Below are positions 1-6,482 of a DNA stretch of 10,625 nucleotides, one piece after another. The notes under the pieces are model-generated. The model saw nothing but the letters and a program-made list of their open reading frames with translations. It was not told the origin of the DNA and ran no database searches. This stretch comes from Bacillota bacterium (GTDB lineage: Bacteria > Bacillota > Desulfotomaculia > Desulfotomaculales > Desulfotomaculaceae), in the NCBI GenBank assembly GCA_023481335.1, contig JAMCWI010000035.1:1-10625 (forward strand). Reading direction: 5' to 3'. Numbering within the stretch: position 1 is the stretch's first letter; each line of letters starts with the position of its first letter. The position numbers and the translations under genes were made by a program.

Positions 1-104
1 TTGAAAGTATTCGCTATGCGCTGAAGATCGGCTGCCTCCTGCATCCCACCAGTGTGAAAGCGCGGAACGCCGTCTTAACAACCAGGGGCTGCTTTCGTAA
101 ATAA
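1..104 (+). CDS. YqeK-like HD-domain phosphohydrolase, C-terminal fragment
   Basis: The window opens inside a reading frame (codons from base 3) that ends at TAA 102-104. It encodes about 33 residues containing IRYALKIGCLLHPTSVKARN. The pattern 'I.YAL..G.LLHP.TV.ARN' resembles the extreme C-terminus of YqeK proteins, the HD-domain family that hydrolyses diadenosine tetraphosphate in Firmicutes. The position supports this: in Firmicutes yqeK normally sits directly before rsfS (nadD-yqeK-rsfS), and rsfS follows here. The catalytic HD residues lie outside the window, so the call rests on a short tail plus synteny. The 128-base gap to rsfS is longer than in a tight operon and contains two TATAAT-like hexamers just upstream of rsfS. 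Confidence 0.55.
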   Translation, partial: ESIRYALKIGCLLHPTSVKARNAVLTTRGCFRK

Positions 105-182
105 AAATAAATTTTTTTAAGAACTCGACGACTTCGCCCGGTGGCGTCAGCCGGTTTTCTATAAGAAAATAGTGGAATCGGT

Positions 183-200
183 TATAATAAAGAGTATAAT
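183..200 (+). promoter_or_regulatory. Possible -10 elements ahead of rsfS
   Basis: Two perfect TATAAT hexamers (183-188 and 195-200) stand about 35-50 bases before the rsfS start, in an AT-rich stretch after the yqeK stop. No convincing -35 hexamer lies at the right distance, so this is only a candidate internal promoter that could transcribe rsfS apart from the upstream genes. Confidence 0.3.
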
Positions 201-232
201 AAACGAGAAGAACATCAAGGAGGGGTACGTTT

Positions 233-589
233 TTGACACTAAGTGCCAAGGAAATGGTGGACATTGCCCATAGAGCGGCGGACGACAAAAAAGCAACCGA
301 CATCAGAGTTCTCGATATCAGCAATATTTCAATTATTTGCGACTACTTTCTCATTTGTACCGGACGCTCCAGCACCCAGGTGCAGGCAGTGGCCGAACAT
401 ATTGAGGAGAAGCTGCAGGAAGCAGGGGTGAAGCCCATGCGCATCGAAGGTTTCCGGGAAGGCAGTTGGATTCTGCTGGATTACGGCGATGTGGTGATTC
501 ATGTCTTTCAGGAAATGGAACGAGACATTTACAACCTGGAGCGGTTGTGGGGAGACGCACAAGTGGTGGAAATGACGGATATTCTCTAA
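233..589 (+). CDS. rsfS: Ribosome silencing factor RsfS
   Basis: RsfS (RsfA/YqeL/Iojap family) binds ribosomal protein uL14 on the 50S subunit and blocks joining with 30S, lowering translation during starvation; it acts in the cytoplasm. The 118-residue protein is full length for the family. It shows the characteristic core with CDYFLICTGRSSTQVQAV (about residues 36-53), then EGFREGSWILLDYGDVVIHVF and the C-terminal RDIYNLERLWGDA block. The start is TTG, chosen because a strong AAGGAGGGG ribosome binding site lies 7 bases upstream and the N-terminus matches family length. It follows the yqeK-like tail, the usual Firmicutes order. Its last codons (from 541) are partly duplicated just downstream at 613-651. 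Family assignment is secure. Confidence 0.95.
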   Translation: MTLSAKEMVDIAHRAADDKKATDIRVLDISNISIICDYFLICTGRSSTQVQAVAEHIEEKLQEAGVKPMRIEGFREGSWILLDYGDVVIHVFQEMERDIYNLERLWGDAQVVEMTDIL

Positions 590-651
590 CTGATGTGGTT
601 TGTTATTTGGAAGCGGTTGTGGGGAGACGCACAACAAGGTGGAAATGACCG
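541..651 (+). repeat. Partial direct duplication of the rsfS 3' end
   Basis: Twenty-two identical bases occur at 541-562 (inside rsfS, coding RLWGDAQ) and at 613-634 (after the stop), a 72-base period. Similarity continues with one to three changes through GTGGAAATGAC. The second copy is outside any recognisable gene. In it the sequence can form a small GTTGTG/CACAAC hairpin nested in GCGGT/ACCGC, followed at 663 by a run of eight T. It might therefore serve as a rough rsfS terminator, although the T-run is about ten bases from the stem. Confidence 0.8.
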
Positions 652-662
652 CGCACAAGTAA

Positions 663-803
663 TTTTTTTTCAACAAATCTTTAGTTGACAGTTACCCCAC
701 CACCGCCAGCGGCAAAATCCAAAAATACCGGCTGCGGGAGCAAGCCATCAACACCCTGGGAATGGAAAGCCTAACGAAAATTGAAACAGCCTGGCATTGT
801 TGA
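663..803 (+). pseudogene. Relic of acyl-CoA synthetase (AMP-ligase) C-terminus
   Basis: A frame open from 663 (after a TAA at 660) to TGA 801-803 encodes LVDSYPTTASGKIQKYRLRE followed by QAINTLGME and a short tail. This is the C-terminal A10 region of the ANL superfamily (acyl-CoA synthetases and other AMP-dependent ligases), in which the lysine of 'P.T.SGKIQK' contacts the acyl-adenylate. Only about 45 codons remain. There is no start codon context, no adenylation domain upstream and no ribosome binding site, so this is a gene fragment and not a functional ORF. It probably reflects deletion of a former fatty-acid or related CoA ligase gene between rsfS and leuS. What is seen is the motif; the deletion history is inferred. 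Confidence 0.7.
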
Positions 804-888
804 AATATGGCCCCGTTCATGGTAAAATTTGCAAGGTATGTGAGTTTGGTTTCCGCCAAAATAGCAACGTGACTGGGAGGCAAGTATT

Positions 889-3372
889 TTGCAGGAGCAA
901 TACGATTTTAAACAAATAGAGAATACTTGGCAGCAGTATTGGGAAAACCAAGACCTTTATCGAGTGCCGGATCACTCCGAACGTCCAAAATACTATTGCC
1001 TGGAAATGTTCCCCTATCCCTCGGGAAAATTACACATGGGCCATGTTCGCAATTATTCCATTGGCGATGTCATCGCGCGGTTTAAAACCATGCAGGGTTA
1101 TGACGTTCTGCACCCCATGGGCTGGGATGCCTTTGGCCTGCCGGCGGAAAACGCCGCCATCAAACACGGTATTCCTCCCGCCACCTGGACCTGGGACAAC
1201 ATTGCCCACATGAGAAGCCAGCTCAAACAACTGGGCTTAAGCTATGACTGGCACCGGGAAGTGGCCACCTGCCACCCCGAATATTACAAATGGGGCCAGT
1301 GGCTGTTCCTCCAACTCTATAAAAAGGGCTTGTGCTATAAAAAACACGCCCGGGTCAACTGGTGCCCGGACTGTGCCACCGTGCTGGCCAACGAACAGGT
1401 GGTGGAGGGAAACTGTGAAAGATGCAGTGCCACGGTGGAACAAAAGGAACTGGATCAATGGTTTTTCCGCATCACCGATTATTCCCAGCGGTTGCTGGAT
1501 GATCTAAAAAAACTGGAAGGCTGGCCCGATAAGGTGAAGATCATGCAGGACAACTGGATTGGGCGCAGCGAAGGGGCCGAATTGACCTTCAAGGCAGAAG
1601 GCAGCGGGGATGAAATTACTGTCTTTACCACCCGGCCGGATACCGTTTACGGCGTTACCTATATGGTGCTGGCTGCGGAGCATCCCCTGGTGGCGAAGCT
1701 TTCCGCCGGCACCCCTCAGGAAAATGAGGTTGCGGAGTTTGTCAACCGAGTCAGTAAACTTACCGAGTTGGCCCGCACCAGCTCTGAAAAGGAAGGGGTC
1801 TTTACCGGAGCCTGCTGTATCAACCCCTTTAACGGTGAGCGGGTGCCCATTTTAACCGCCAACTATGTTCTTTATCATTACGGCACCGGTGCCGTTATGG
1901 GTGTACCGGCCCACGATGAGAGAGACTTTGAGTTTGCCAAAAAATATGATCTTCCCATCAGGGTGGTAATCCACCCCTCCAAGGATAAAGGTTTAACAGC
2001 TGAAGAGATGACCCAAGCCTATACCGAAGACGGCATCATGGTCAATTCCGGACCCTTTGACGGAACTCCCAACCGGCAGGGGATTCGCAAGGTGACCCAA
2101 TATGCCGAGGAGAAGGGCATTGGCAAGGGCATTATCAACTATCGATTAAGGGACTGGCTAATTTCCCGCCAACGCTATTGGGGTACGCCCATTCCCATTA
2201 TTTACTGCAAGAAATGCGGGGCAGTGCCTGTGCCGGATCACCAACTGCCGGTACTGCTGCCCACGGATGTGGCCTTTAAGCCCACCGGGGAATCACCGCT
2301 GAAGGGCAACCCGGATTTCTTCAATACCACCTGTCCCCAGTGCGGCGAACCGGCCCAGCGTGAAACTGACACCATGGACACCTTCGTGGATTCCTCCTGG
2401 TACTACCTTCGCTACACCAGCCCCAGGGATACCGAACAGGCTTGGGGAAAAGACAAAGCCGCCCGCTGGATGTCGGTGGATCAGTATATTGGCGGTGTAG
2501 AGCACGCCATTTTGCACCTGCTTTATTCCCGCTTTTTTACCAAGGTCTTTTACGACCTGGGTCTGGTAAATGTGGAGGAACCCTTTGAAAACCTGTTAAC
2601 CCAGGGCATGGTGTTAAAGGACGGGGCCAAGATGTCCAAATCCAAGGGCAACGTGGTCAGCCCGGAGGAAATTATCCAACGCTACGGCGCGGATACCGCC
2701 AGGTTGTTCATCCTGTTTGCTGCTCCCCCGGAACGTGACTTGGAATGGAGCGACCGGGGTGTTGAGGGCAGCCACCGCTTTCTCAACCGGGTCTGGCGGC
2801 TGGTTTATTCCGTTAGAGACCAAGTGGCCGCCGCTCCGGCCGTTGCTCCGGGCACACCTTATGTGGGCGTGCACAAGGAAATGCGCCGGTTAACCCATTA
2901 TGCCATCAAAAAAGTGACCGAAGATGTCAGCGGACGCTTTAATTTCAATACCGGTATCAGCACCATCATGGAACTGGTAAACGGCATTCACACCTACCGG
3001 GATAAGGTGGCGGAGGTGGAACGGGATGCCGCTGTATTGGCCGAGGCAGTCAACACCTCCATTATCCTGCTGGCGCCCTTTGCGCCTCATATTGCCGAAG
3101 AGTTATGGCAGTCCACCGGACACTCCGGCAGCGTACACCGGCAGCCCTGGCCGCAATACGACCCCACCGCATTGGTGGAGGACGAGGTGGAGATTGTTGT
3201 TCAATTAAACGGCAAGCTGCGGGAGCGTTTGCACATCCCTGCCAACATGAAACCGGCCGAAATGCAGCAGTATGTCATGGAACTGCCGTCCGTGCAGGAG
3301 CTAATCGCCGGTAAACAGATCATAAAGGTCATTCCCGTACCGGGCAAACTGCTAAACATTGTGGTAAAATAA
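889..3372 (+). CDS. leuS: Leucyl-tRNA synthetase
   Basis: Class Ia aminoacyl-tRNA synthetase that charges tRNA-Leu with leucine using ATP and edits mischarged products. The 827 residues are normal for bacterial LeuRS. The class I signature HMGH is at 49-52 and KMSKS at 581-585. Cysteine pairs C159/C162 with C176/C179 suggest a zinc site in the ZN1 region, and C440/C443 with C482/C485 a second one. The CP1 editing domain carries the threonine-rich TTRPDTVYG (from 247) and GVPAHDERD (about 338-346, with the conserved aspartate). The anticodon-binding domain and LeuRS C-terminal domain follow. The TTG start is preceded by GGGAGG with 8 bases spacing. No T-box leader (no AGGGTGGNACCGCG-type box) is visible in the preceding 300 bases, although many Firmicutes use one. 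A strong hairpin follows the stop. Confidence 0.98.
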   Translation: MQEQYDFKQIENTWQQYWENQDLYRVPDHSERPKYYCLEMFPYPSGKLHMGHVRNYSIGDVIARFKTMQGYDVLHPMGWDAFGLPAENAAIKHGIPPATWTWDNIAHMRSQLKQLGLSYDWHREVATCHPEYYKWGQWLFLQLYKKGLCYKKHARVNWCPDCATVLANEQVVEGNCERCSATVEQKELDQWFFRITDYSQRLLDDLKKLEGWPDKVKIMQDNWIGRSEGAELTFKAEGSGDEITVFTTRPDTVYGVTYMVLAAEHPLVAKLSAGTPQENEVAEFVNRVSKLTELARTSSEKEGVFTGACCINPFNGERVPILTANYVLYHYGTGAVMGVPAHDERDFEFAKKYDLPIRVVIHPSKDKGLTAEEMTQAYTEDGIMVNSGPFDGTPNRQGIRKVTQYAEEKGIGKGIINYRLRDWLISRQRYWGTPIPIIYCKKCGAVPVPDHQLPVLLPTDVAFKPTGESPLKGNPDFFNTTCPQCGEPAQRETDTMDTFVDSSWYYLRYTSPRDTEQAWGKDKAARWMSVDQYIGGVEHAILHLLYSRFFTKVFYDLGLVNVEEPFENLLTQGMVLKDGAKMSKSKGNVVSPEEIIQRYGADTARLFILFAAPPERDLEWSDRGVEGSHRFLNRVWRLVYSVRDQVAAAPAVAPGTPYVGVHKEMRRLTHYAIKKVTEDVSGRFNFNTGISTIMELVNGIHTYRDKVAEVERDAAVLAEAVNTSIILLAPFAPHIAEELWQSTGHSGSVHRQPWPQYDPTALVEDEVEIVVQLNGKLRERLHIPANMKPAEMQQYVMELPSVQELIAGKQIIKVIPVPGKLLNIVVK

Positions 3373-3378
3373 AATCAT

Positions 3379-3417
3379 AAAGACGAAAGGCACCCTGACC
3401 CGGTGTCTTTCGTCTTT
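3379..3417 (+). terminator. Rho-independent terminator after leuS
   Basis: A 16-base stem starting AAAGACGAAAGG (3379-3394) pairs with 3402-3417 with one G-U pair and a 7-base loop, beginning 6 bases after the leuS stop. The T-rich 3' arm supplies the U tract. The A-rich 5' arm makes the hairpin nearly symmetrical, but no gene converges on it from the right. Confidence 0.85.
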
Positions 3418-3478
3418 GCTGCATATCCCTTCACCTCTCGCCGCATACTAAAAGGTGTATGTCTGGGGGGTGAAGGCT

Positions 3479-4168
3479 GTGCCGGAAATATTTCCTTTTA
3501 TTTGGCGAACTGTGGTAATTTACTTGGCGGTACTGGTGGTTGTCAGGCTGACGGGCAAACGGGAGATCGGGCAGCTGTCTTCCTTCGACTTTGTGGTTGC
3601 CATAATTCTGGCCGAACTGGCCGCCATTCCCATGGAATCCACGGACATCCCCATTTGGCATGGCATTGTTCCCATCATCACACTGGGGCTGCTGGAAGTA
3701 GGTTTCTCTTATTTGACCCTGATCAGTCGACCGCTGCGTAAAATACTCTACGGCTCCCCCCAGATCATCATTGAAAACGGGCGGCTGGTAAAGCATGAGA
3801 TGCGAGCCTCCCGCTATAACCTGGACGACCTGTTGAGCCAGCTGAGGGAAAAGGGTTTTCATAATATAGAAGATGTGGAATATGCCATTTTGGAGACCTC
3901 CGGCAGGTTAAGCGTGATTCCGCGCTCCCAAAAGAGACCGGTCACACCGGAGGATCTGGGTATTTGCACAGAATACGAGGGACTGCCTGCGGTGCTGGTG
4001 ATGGACGGGGATGTACTGGAGGAGAACCTTAGAAAAGTAAATCTTGATGAGGACTGGTTAAAGGAGAAACTGGCTGAAAAGGGATTTCATCCGAAGAAGG
4101 TATTGCTGGCCACCCTAAATACCCGGGGGCAGCTGATGGTAGACTGTCCAAAAGAAAACCCACACTAA
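3479..4168 (+). CDS. DUF421 (YetF/YcaP-family) membrane protein
   Basis: The protein has three predicted N-terminal membrane helices (around FIWRTVVIYLAVLVVVRL, FVVAIILAELAAIP and GIVPIITLGLLEVGFSYL) and then a soluble domain. The linking motif TGKREIGQLSSFDF and later SPQIIIENG are hallmarks of DUF421, the YetF/YdfR/YkjA family of Bacillus, some members of which have been linked to spore germination or membrane processes. The molecular function is unknown. I choose GTG at 3479 (229 residues): a good GGGGGGTGA ribosome binding site lies just upstream, and family N-termini usually begin near 'MPEI'. A GTG at 3455 would add eight residues with a poor binding site. It is separated from leuS by a terminator, so it is probably its own transcription unit. 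Confidence 0.9.
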   Translation: MPEIFPFIWRTVVIYLAVLVVVRLTGKREIGQLSSFDFVVAIILAELAAIPMESTDIPIWHGIVPIITLGLLEVGFSYLTLISRPLRKILYGSPQIIIENGRLVKHEMRASRYNLDDLLSQLREKGFHNIEDVEYAILETSGRLSVIPRSQKRPVTPEDLGICTEYEGLPAVLVMDGDVLEENLRKVNLDEDWLKEKLAEKGFHPKKVLLATLNTRGQLMVDCPKENPH

Positions 4169-4431
4169 GTATTTGCAGATCTGACTTTAAAGAATAACCA
4201 GCTCTTTTTAAAAAACATAGGAAACGTTAGGAAAATAGGTAAAGTTACCCCGCTAATCCCGAAATCGGGAACAGAATAAGATATTAAGGACTTTAATATA
4301 CATTTTTAGAGTTTGATATGAACTTTGACAAAATGCTATTATATTGATAAAGGTGTATGTCTTTATCATACAGTGTAATAAGTAGTTGGCATAAAAAATG
4401 AATAAAGTAATATTAATAATATAATACTGAA
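4169..4431. other. AT-rich intergenic stretch with small inverted repeats
   Basis: No gene is seen here. The stretch contains small dyads: GGTAA/TTACC near 4239-4250, TCCCGA/TCGGGA near 4258-4271, and an 8-base inverted repeat TGATAAAG (4345-4352)/CTTTATCA (4361-4368) with an 8-base loop, which might be an operator. A TTGACA at 4325-4330 has no well-placed -10. Its right end carries the promoter for the structured RNA candidate. Confidence 0.5.
4386..4425 (+). promoter_or_regulatory. Promoter for the structured RNA candidate
   Basis: A perfect TATAAT at 4420-4425 predicts transcription starting at about 4431-4433, exactly where the closing stem of the downstream RNA begins. An alternative is TTGGCA (4386-4391) with TAATAT (4408-4413) and a 16-base spacer. 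The coincidence of predicted start and stem start is the main support. Confidence 0.5.
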
Positions 4432-4563
4432 GAAAGAACCTTCTGAGGACGGAACAGGCAGCCGTCGCCCACCATTAAGGTGTTAGGAGATGCAGGAATG
4501 TCATCCTGCCTAGGTTCTTTCGGAGGCATTAGAGGAGCCACGGCAAATTGCCGTGGCTTTTTT
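4432..4563 (+). ncRNA. Structured non-coding RNA or orphan riboswitch candidate
   Basis: The predicted transcript folds as a closed multi-branch. A perfect 10-bp outer stem, GAAAGAACCT (4432-4441) with AGGTTCTTTC (4512-4521), encloses three hairpins: GACGG/CCGTC (4448-4452/4462-4466), CACC/GGTG (4470-4473/4479-4482) and GCAGGA/TCCTGC (4492-4497/4504-4509). The loop of the first, AGGCAG (4456-4461), is complementary to CTGCCT (4506-4511), which overlaps the third stem, so two exclusive folds are possible. An intrinsic terminator ends the RNA, and no ORF is preserved through it. It does not show the conserved cores I know for T-box, SAM, TPP, FMN, cobalamin, c-di-GMP, ykkC, glnA or 6S RNA. No same-strand gene follows until comEA at 5161, so a free small RNA is at least as likely as a cis riboswitch. 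Confidence 0.55.
4537..4563 (+). terminator. Intrinsic terminator of the structured RNA
   Basis: A GC-rich stem GCCACGGC (4537-4544)/GCCGTGGC (4550-4557) with loop AAATT (its A-A/T-T flanks could extend pairing) is followed by six T. It is a textbook rho-independent terminator on the plus strand. The convergent gene on the other strand ends 36 bases to the right. Confidence 0.92.
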
Positions 4564-4598
4564 GTGCTATTTGTGCTAGATATTAGTTAAGGAAGAAC

Positions 4599-4970
4599 CT
4601 AATATTTTTTAAGGACGTTCTTCTTTTGGTACTTTTCAATTTTTTCATTAGACATTTTAAAAATGGTTTTAGCAAATAATTTGCCTTTGTTGGAAATTCT
4701 TACAGCAACTAAAACATAGCCATCAAAAACCTTAATATATTCGATTGAATCTTTCTTAGGATGTTTAGTTACATAGTCGGGCGAAGCTATAATATTTCCC
4801 AGTTCAGAGAAGTATTTTTTATAATCTTCAGGATGCTCCTTATGCATATGATCTATGTTCGTTTTTCCTAGAAAGATGGGTGTATCTACTGGTATAGAGA
4901 GTTCTAACAAATCAATAATTCTTTGATCGATTTTACCAACAATCCTGGGTTTATCGGTACAGTCAACCAT
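4599..4970 (-). CDS. PBECR-type (probably PBECR3) nuclease-fold protein
   Basis: A 123-residue protein with the pattern FLGKTNIDHMHKEHPEDY (33-50), ASPDYV (62-67), SIEYIK (75-80) and VAVRIS (88-93). This layout resembles the phage Barnase-EndoU-ColicinE5/D-RelE-like nuclease domains (PBECR), most like PBECR3, usually found in phage polyvalent proteins and as small accessory genes. The histidines in DHMHKEH are candidate active-site residues. The activity is inferred from family only. The start is ATG at 4970 because GGAGG lies 5 bases upstream; a TTG at 4982 would sit ahead of that site. An extended -10 promoter is upstream. No antitoxin-like partner is adjacent. The sequence is AT-rich compared with neighbouring genes, suggesting horizontal origin. 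Confidence 0.68.
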   Translation of the reverse strand: MVDCTDKPRIVGKIDQRIIDLLELSIPVDTPIFLGKTNIDHMHKEHPEDYKKYFSELGNIIASPDYVTKHPKKDSIEYIKVFDGYVLVAVRISNKGKLFAKTIFKMSNEKIEKYQKKNVLKKY

Positions 4971-4999
4971 GTTGTCCTCCAAAACTCAGTATTTAGTTA

Positions 5000-5008
5000 A
5001 TTATAGCA
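5000..5008 (-). promoter_or_regulatory. Extended -10 promoter for the PBECR gene
   Basis: On the minus strand the sequence reads TGCTATAAT, a TGn-extended perfect -10 about 30 bases before the ATG at 4970. No good -35 is present, as is usual for extended -10 promoters. Confidence 0.45.
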
Positions 5009-5160
5009 TAATGACATAAAAACAGGCAGGATACATACATAGATTAGTCCATATGCCATAACATGGTGATTTCAATCAAATATTGGTTCTTCAAGCAGGA
5101 ATATGTCTTTATGAATAGAAATAACCATAAAGTTGCGGTTAGAGGTTCAGGAGGACAGCC

Positions 5161-5796
5161 ATGTTGAATTTGGGTCGTAAGGAACAGGGCCTTATTTTAA
5201 TCATAGTGGCAATTATTCTTTTTTCTGCGGGCTACCAGTTCGCCAACCGGGATAAGAAAGAAATTGAACTGGTGGGCCCCTCCAGTGCCGAAGCCACCCA
5301 TGAAGAAACCGGCACTATTGTTGTACATGTGGACGGAGCGGTTGAAAAACCAGGCGTCTATAAACTGCCCTCCGGCAGCAGGGTGAACGATGCCATAGAA
5401 CAGGCGGTGGCTTTGCCGGATGCGGATCTAAGCGCACTGAACCTGGCAGAACCCTTAAAAGACGGGCGTAAACTGACAGTTTTCAGAAAAACGGAACAAC
5501 AGGCACCCGGACAAGTTGCTGCAGCACAGACAACGCCGCTGCCGCCCCCGGGCAATGCGGCGGTGTTCGGTTCCCAGGCGGCCCCACCAGCCAAGTCAAA
5601 CGGCTTGGTAAACATTAACACTGCCGACGCGGCGGAGTTGGATACGCTGCCCGGCATCGGCCCGGCCCTGGCGGAAAGGATCTTGCAGCACCGGCAGGCC
5701 AACGGCCCCTTTCAAACCATTGAGGATATTAAAAATGTTTCCGGCATTGGAGATAAAAAATATGCAGACATGCAGCACAGGATCACCGTTCACTAG
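5161..5796 (+). CDS. comEA: ComEA competence DNA receptor
   Basis: ComEA binds incoming double-stranded DNA at the outer face of the membrane and passes it to the ComEC channel. The 211-residue protein shows the full architecture: one membrane anchor at about 9-28, an SLBB domain (about 51-108, starting GTIVVHVDGAVEKPGVY), a proline/alanine-rich linker (about 112-147) and a C-terminal tandem helix-hairpin-helix DNA-binding domain with NINTADAAELDTLPGIG (151-167) and VSGIGDKKY (193-201). The ATG has AGGAGG 6 bases upstream. It opens a cluster with a transglycosylase and comEC. comEB, found between comEA and comEC in Bacillus, is absent here. Confidence 0.95.
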   Translation: MLNLGRKEQGLILIIVAIILFSAGYQFANRDKKEIELVGPSSAEATHEETGTIVVHVDGAVEKPGVYKLPSGSRVNDAIEQAVALPDADLSALNLAEPLKDGRKLTVFRKTEQQAPGQVAAAQTTPLPPPGNAAVFGSQAAPPAKSNGLVNINTADAAELDTLPGIGPALAERILQHRQANGPFQTIEDIKNVSGIGDKKYADMQHRITVH

Positions 5797-5833
5797 CCAA
5801 TGCCCCTAGAAAAATCATACAGGATGTGAATTC

Positions 5834-6481
5834 ATGGAAGCTGGTTTGCTGGCCCGGTTAATAAGACTTCAGGCAATGGAAAACAGCATGAACGGGTTCA
5901 AGGACAACCGGGATCATACTGCTGATTTTTCCCTGCTGCTGGCTAAATTAATTGCCGCCGAAGCAGGTTCTGTTAACACCGTGGTTGCTCCTAAATCTGC
6001 CCTTCGCCTGGCGGAACTGCCTTATTTGCCCAAAAAACAGACCATGGCCTCGGCCCAGGCTGCGGCTGCGTCTTTTCAAGCCGCCCGGGGCACCAAGGAG
6101 GTTGAAACCATCGTAGAAAAGGCGGCTTTGCGGCATGGGGTGGACCCGGCCCTTTGTAAAGCGGTTGCCCGGGCGGAATCCGGTTTTAATCCCAACGCCA
6201 CTTCCAAGGCCGGTGCCATGGGTTTAATGCAGTTAATGCCGGGTACCGTCGGCAGCTTGGGTGTGGACAACCCCTATGACCCCGAACAAAACGCCGATGC
6301 CGGGGTTCGTTACCTCAAATCCATGCTGGACAAGTATGACGGAGATGTGAATTTGGCTTTGGCCGCATACAATGCCGGGCCTGGAACGGTGGATCGCCAC
6401 CGGGGTGTGCCGCCCTATCGGGAAACGCTGAATTATATTGCATCCGTAAGCGGCTACCGGCGCCATTACGCAGGTGGGTAA
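5834..6481 (+). CDS. Lytic transglycosylase (SLT domain)
   Basis: A 215-residue protein whose C-terminal half (from about 90) is a goose-lysozyme-like SLT domain that cleaves peptidoglycan between MurNAc and GlcNAc. The catalytic glutamate is E115 in ARAESGFNPNA. GAMGLMQLMP (127-136) and AAYNAGPG (177-184) are the other hallmark motifs. The N-terminal 85 residues are alanine-rich and show no clear signal peptide, so how it reaches the wall is unclear. The start is preceded by AGGATGTGA. It lies between comEA and comEC, its stop one base before the comEC ATG, so it is co-transcribed. Local wall opening for the DNA-uptake apparatus is an attractive inference, but a housekeeping role is equally possible. 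Confidence 0.93.
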   Translation: MEAGLLARLIRLQAMENSMNGFKDNRDHTADFSLLLAKLIAAEAGSVNTVVAPKSALRLAELPYLPKKQTMASAQAAAASFQAARGTKEVETIVEKAALRHGVDPALCKAVARAESGFNPNATSKAGAMGLMQLMPGTVGSLGVDNPYDPEQNADAGVRYLKSMLDKYDGDVNLALAAYNAGPGTVDRHRGVPPYRETLNYIASVSGYRRHYAGG

Positions 6482-6482
6482 C

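Noticed and set aside
590..888. T-box leader upstream of leuS
   Set aside because: No T-box sequence, specifier-type stem or antiterminator/terminator pair is visible. The interval is explained by the duplication and the ligase relic.
3451..4362. 14-base direct repeat AAAGGTGTATGTCT at 3451-3464 and 4349-4362 as a possible insertion footprint
   Set aside because: One 14-mer match in 10 kb is within reach of chance, and the interval is an ordinary DUF421 gene plus spacer; no mobile gene lies between the copies.
4441..4470. Hammerhead-like CTGAGGA followed by a hairpin in the RNA candidate
   Set aside because: The required GAAA after stem II and a suitable cleavage triplet are missing, so this is only a chance match to CUGANGA.
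4432..4970. Type III toxin-antitoxin (ToxIN-like) pair of repeat RNA and PBECR gene
   Set aside because: The RNA has no tandem repeats and lies convergent to, not upstream of, the protein gene, so the usual type III layout is absent.
4356..5112. 11-base repeat TATGTCTTTAT on both sides of the PBECR region as target duplication
   Set aside because: A match this short and AT-rich is expected by chance several times in a window of this size.
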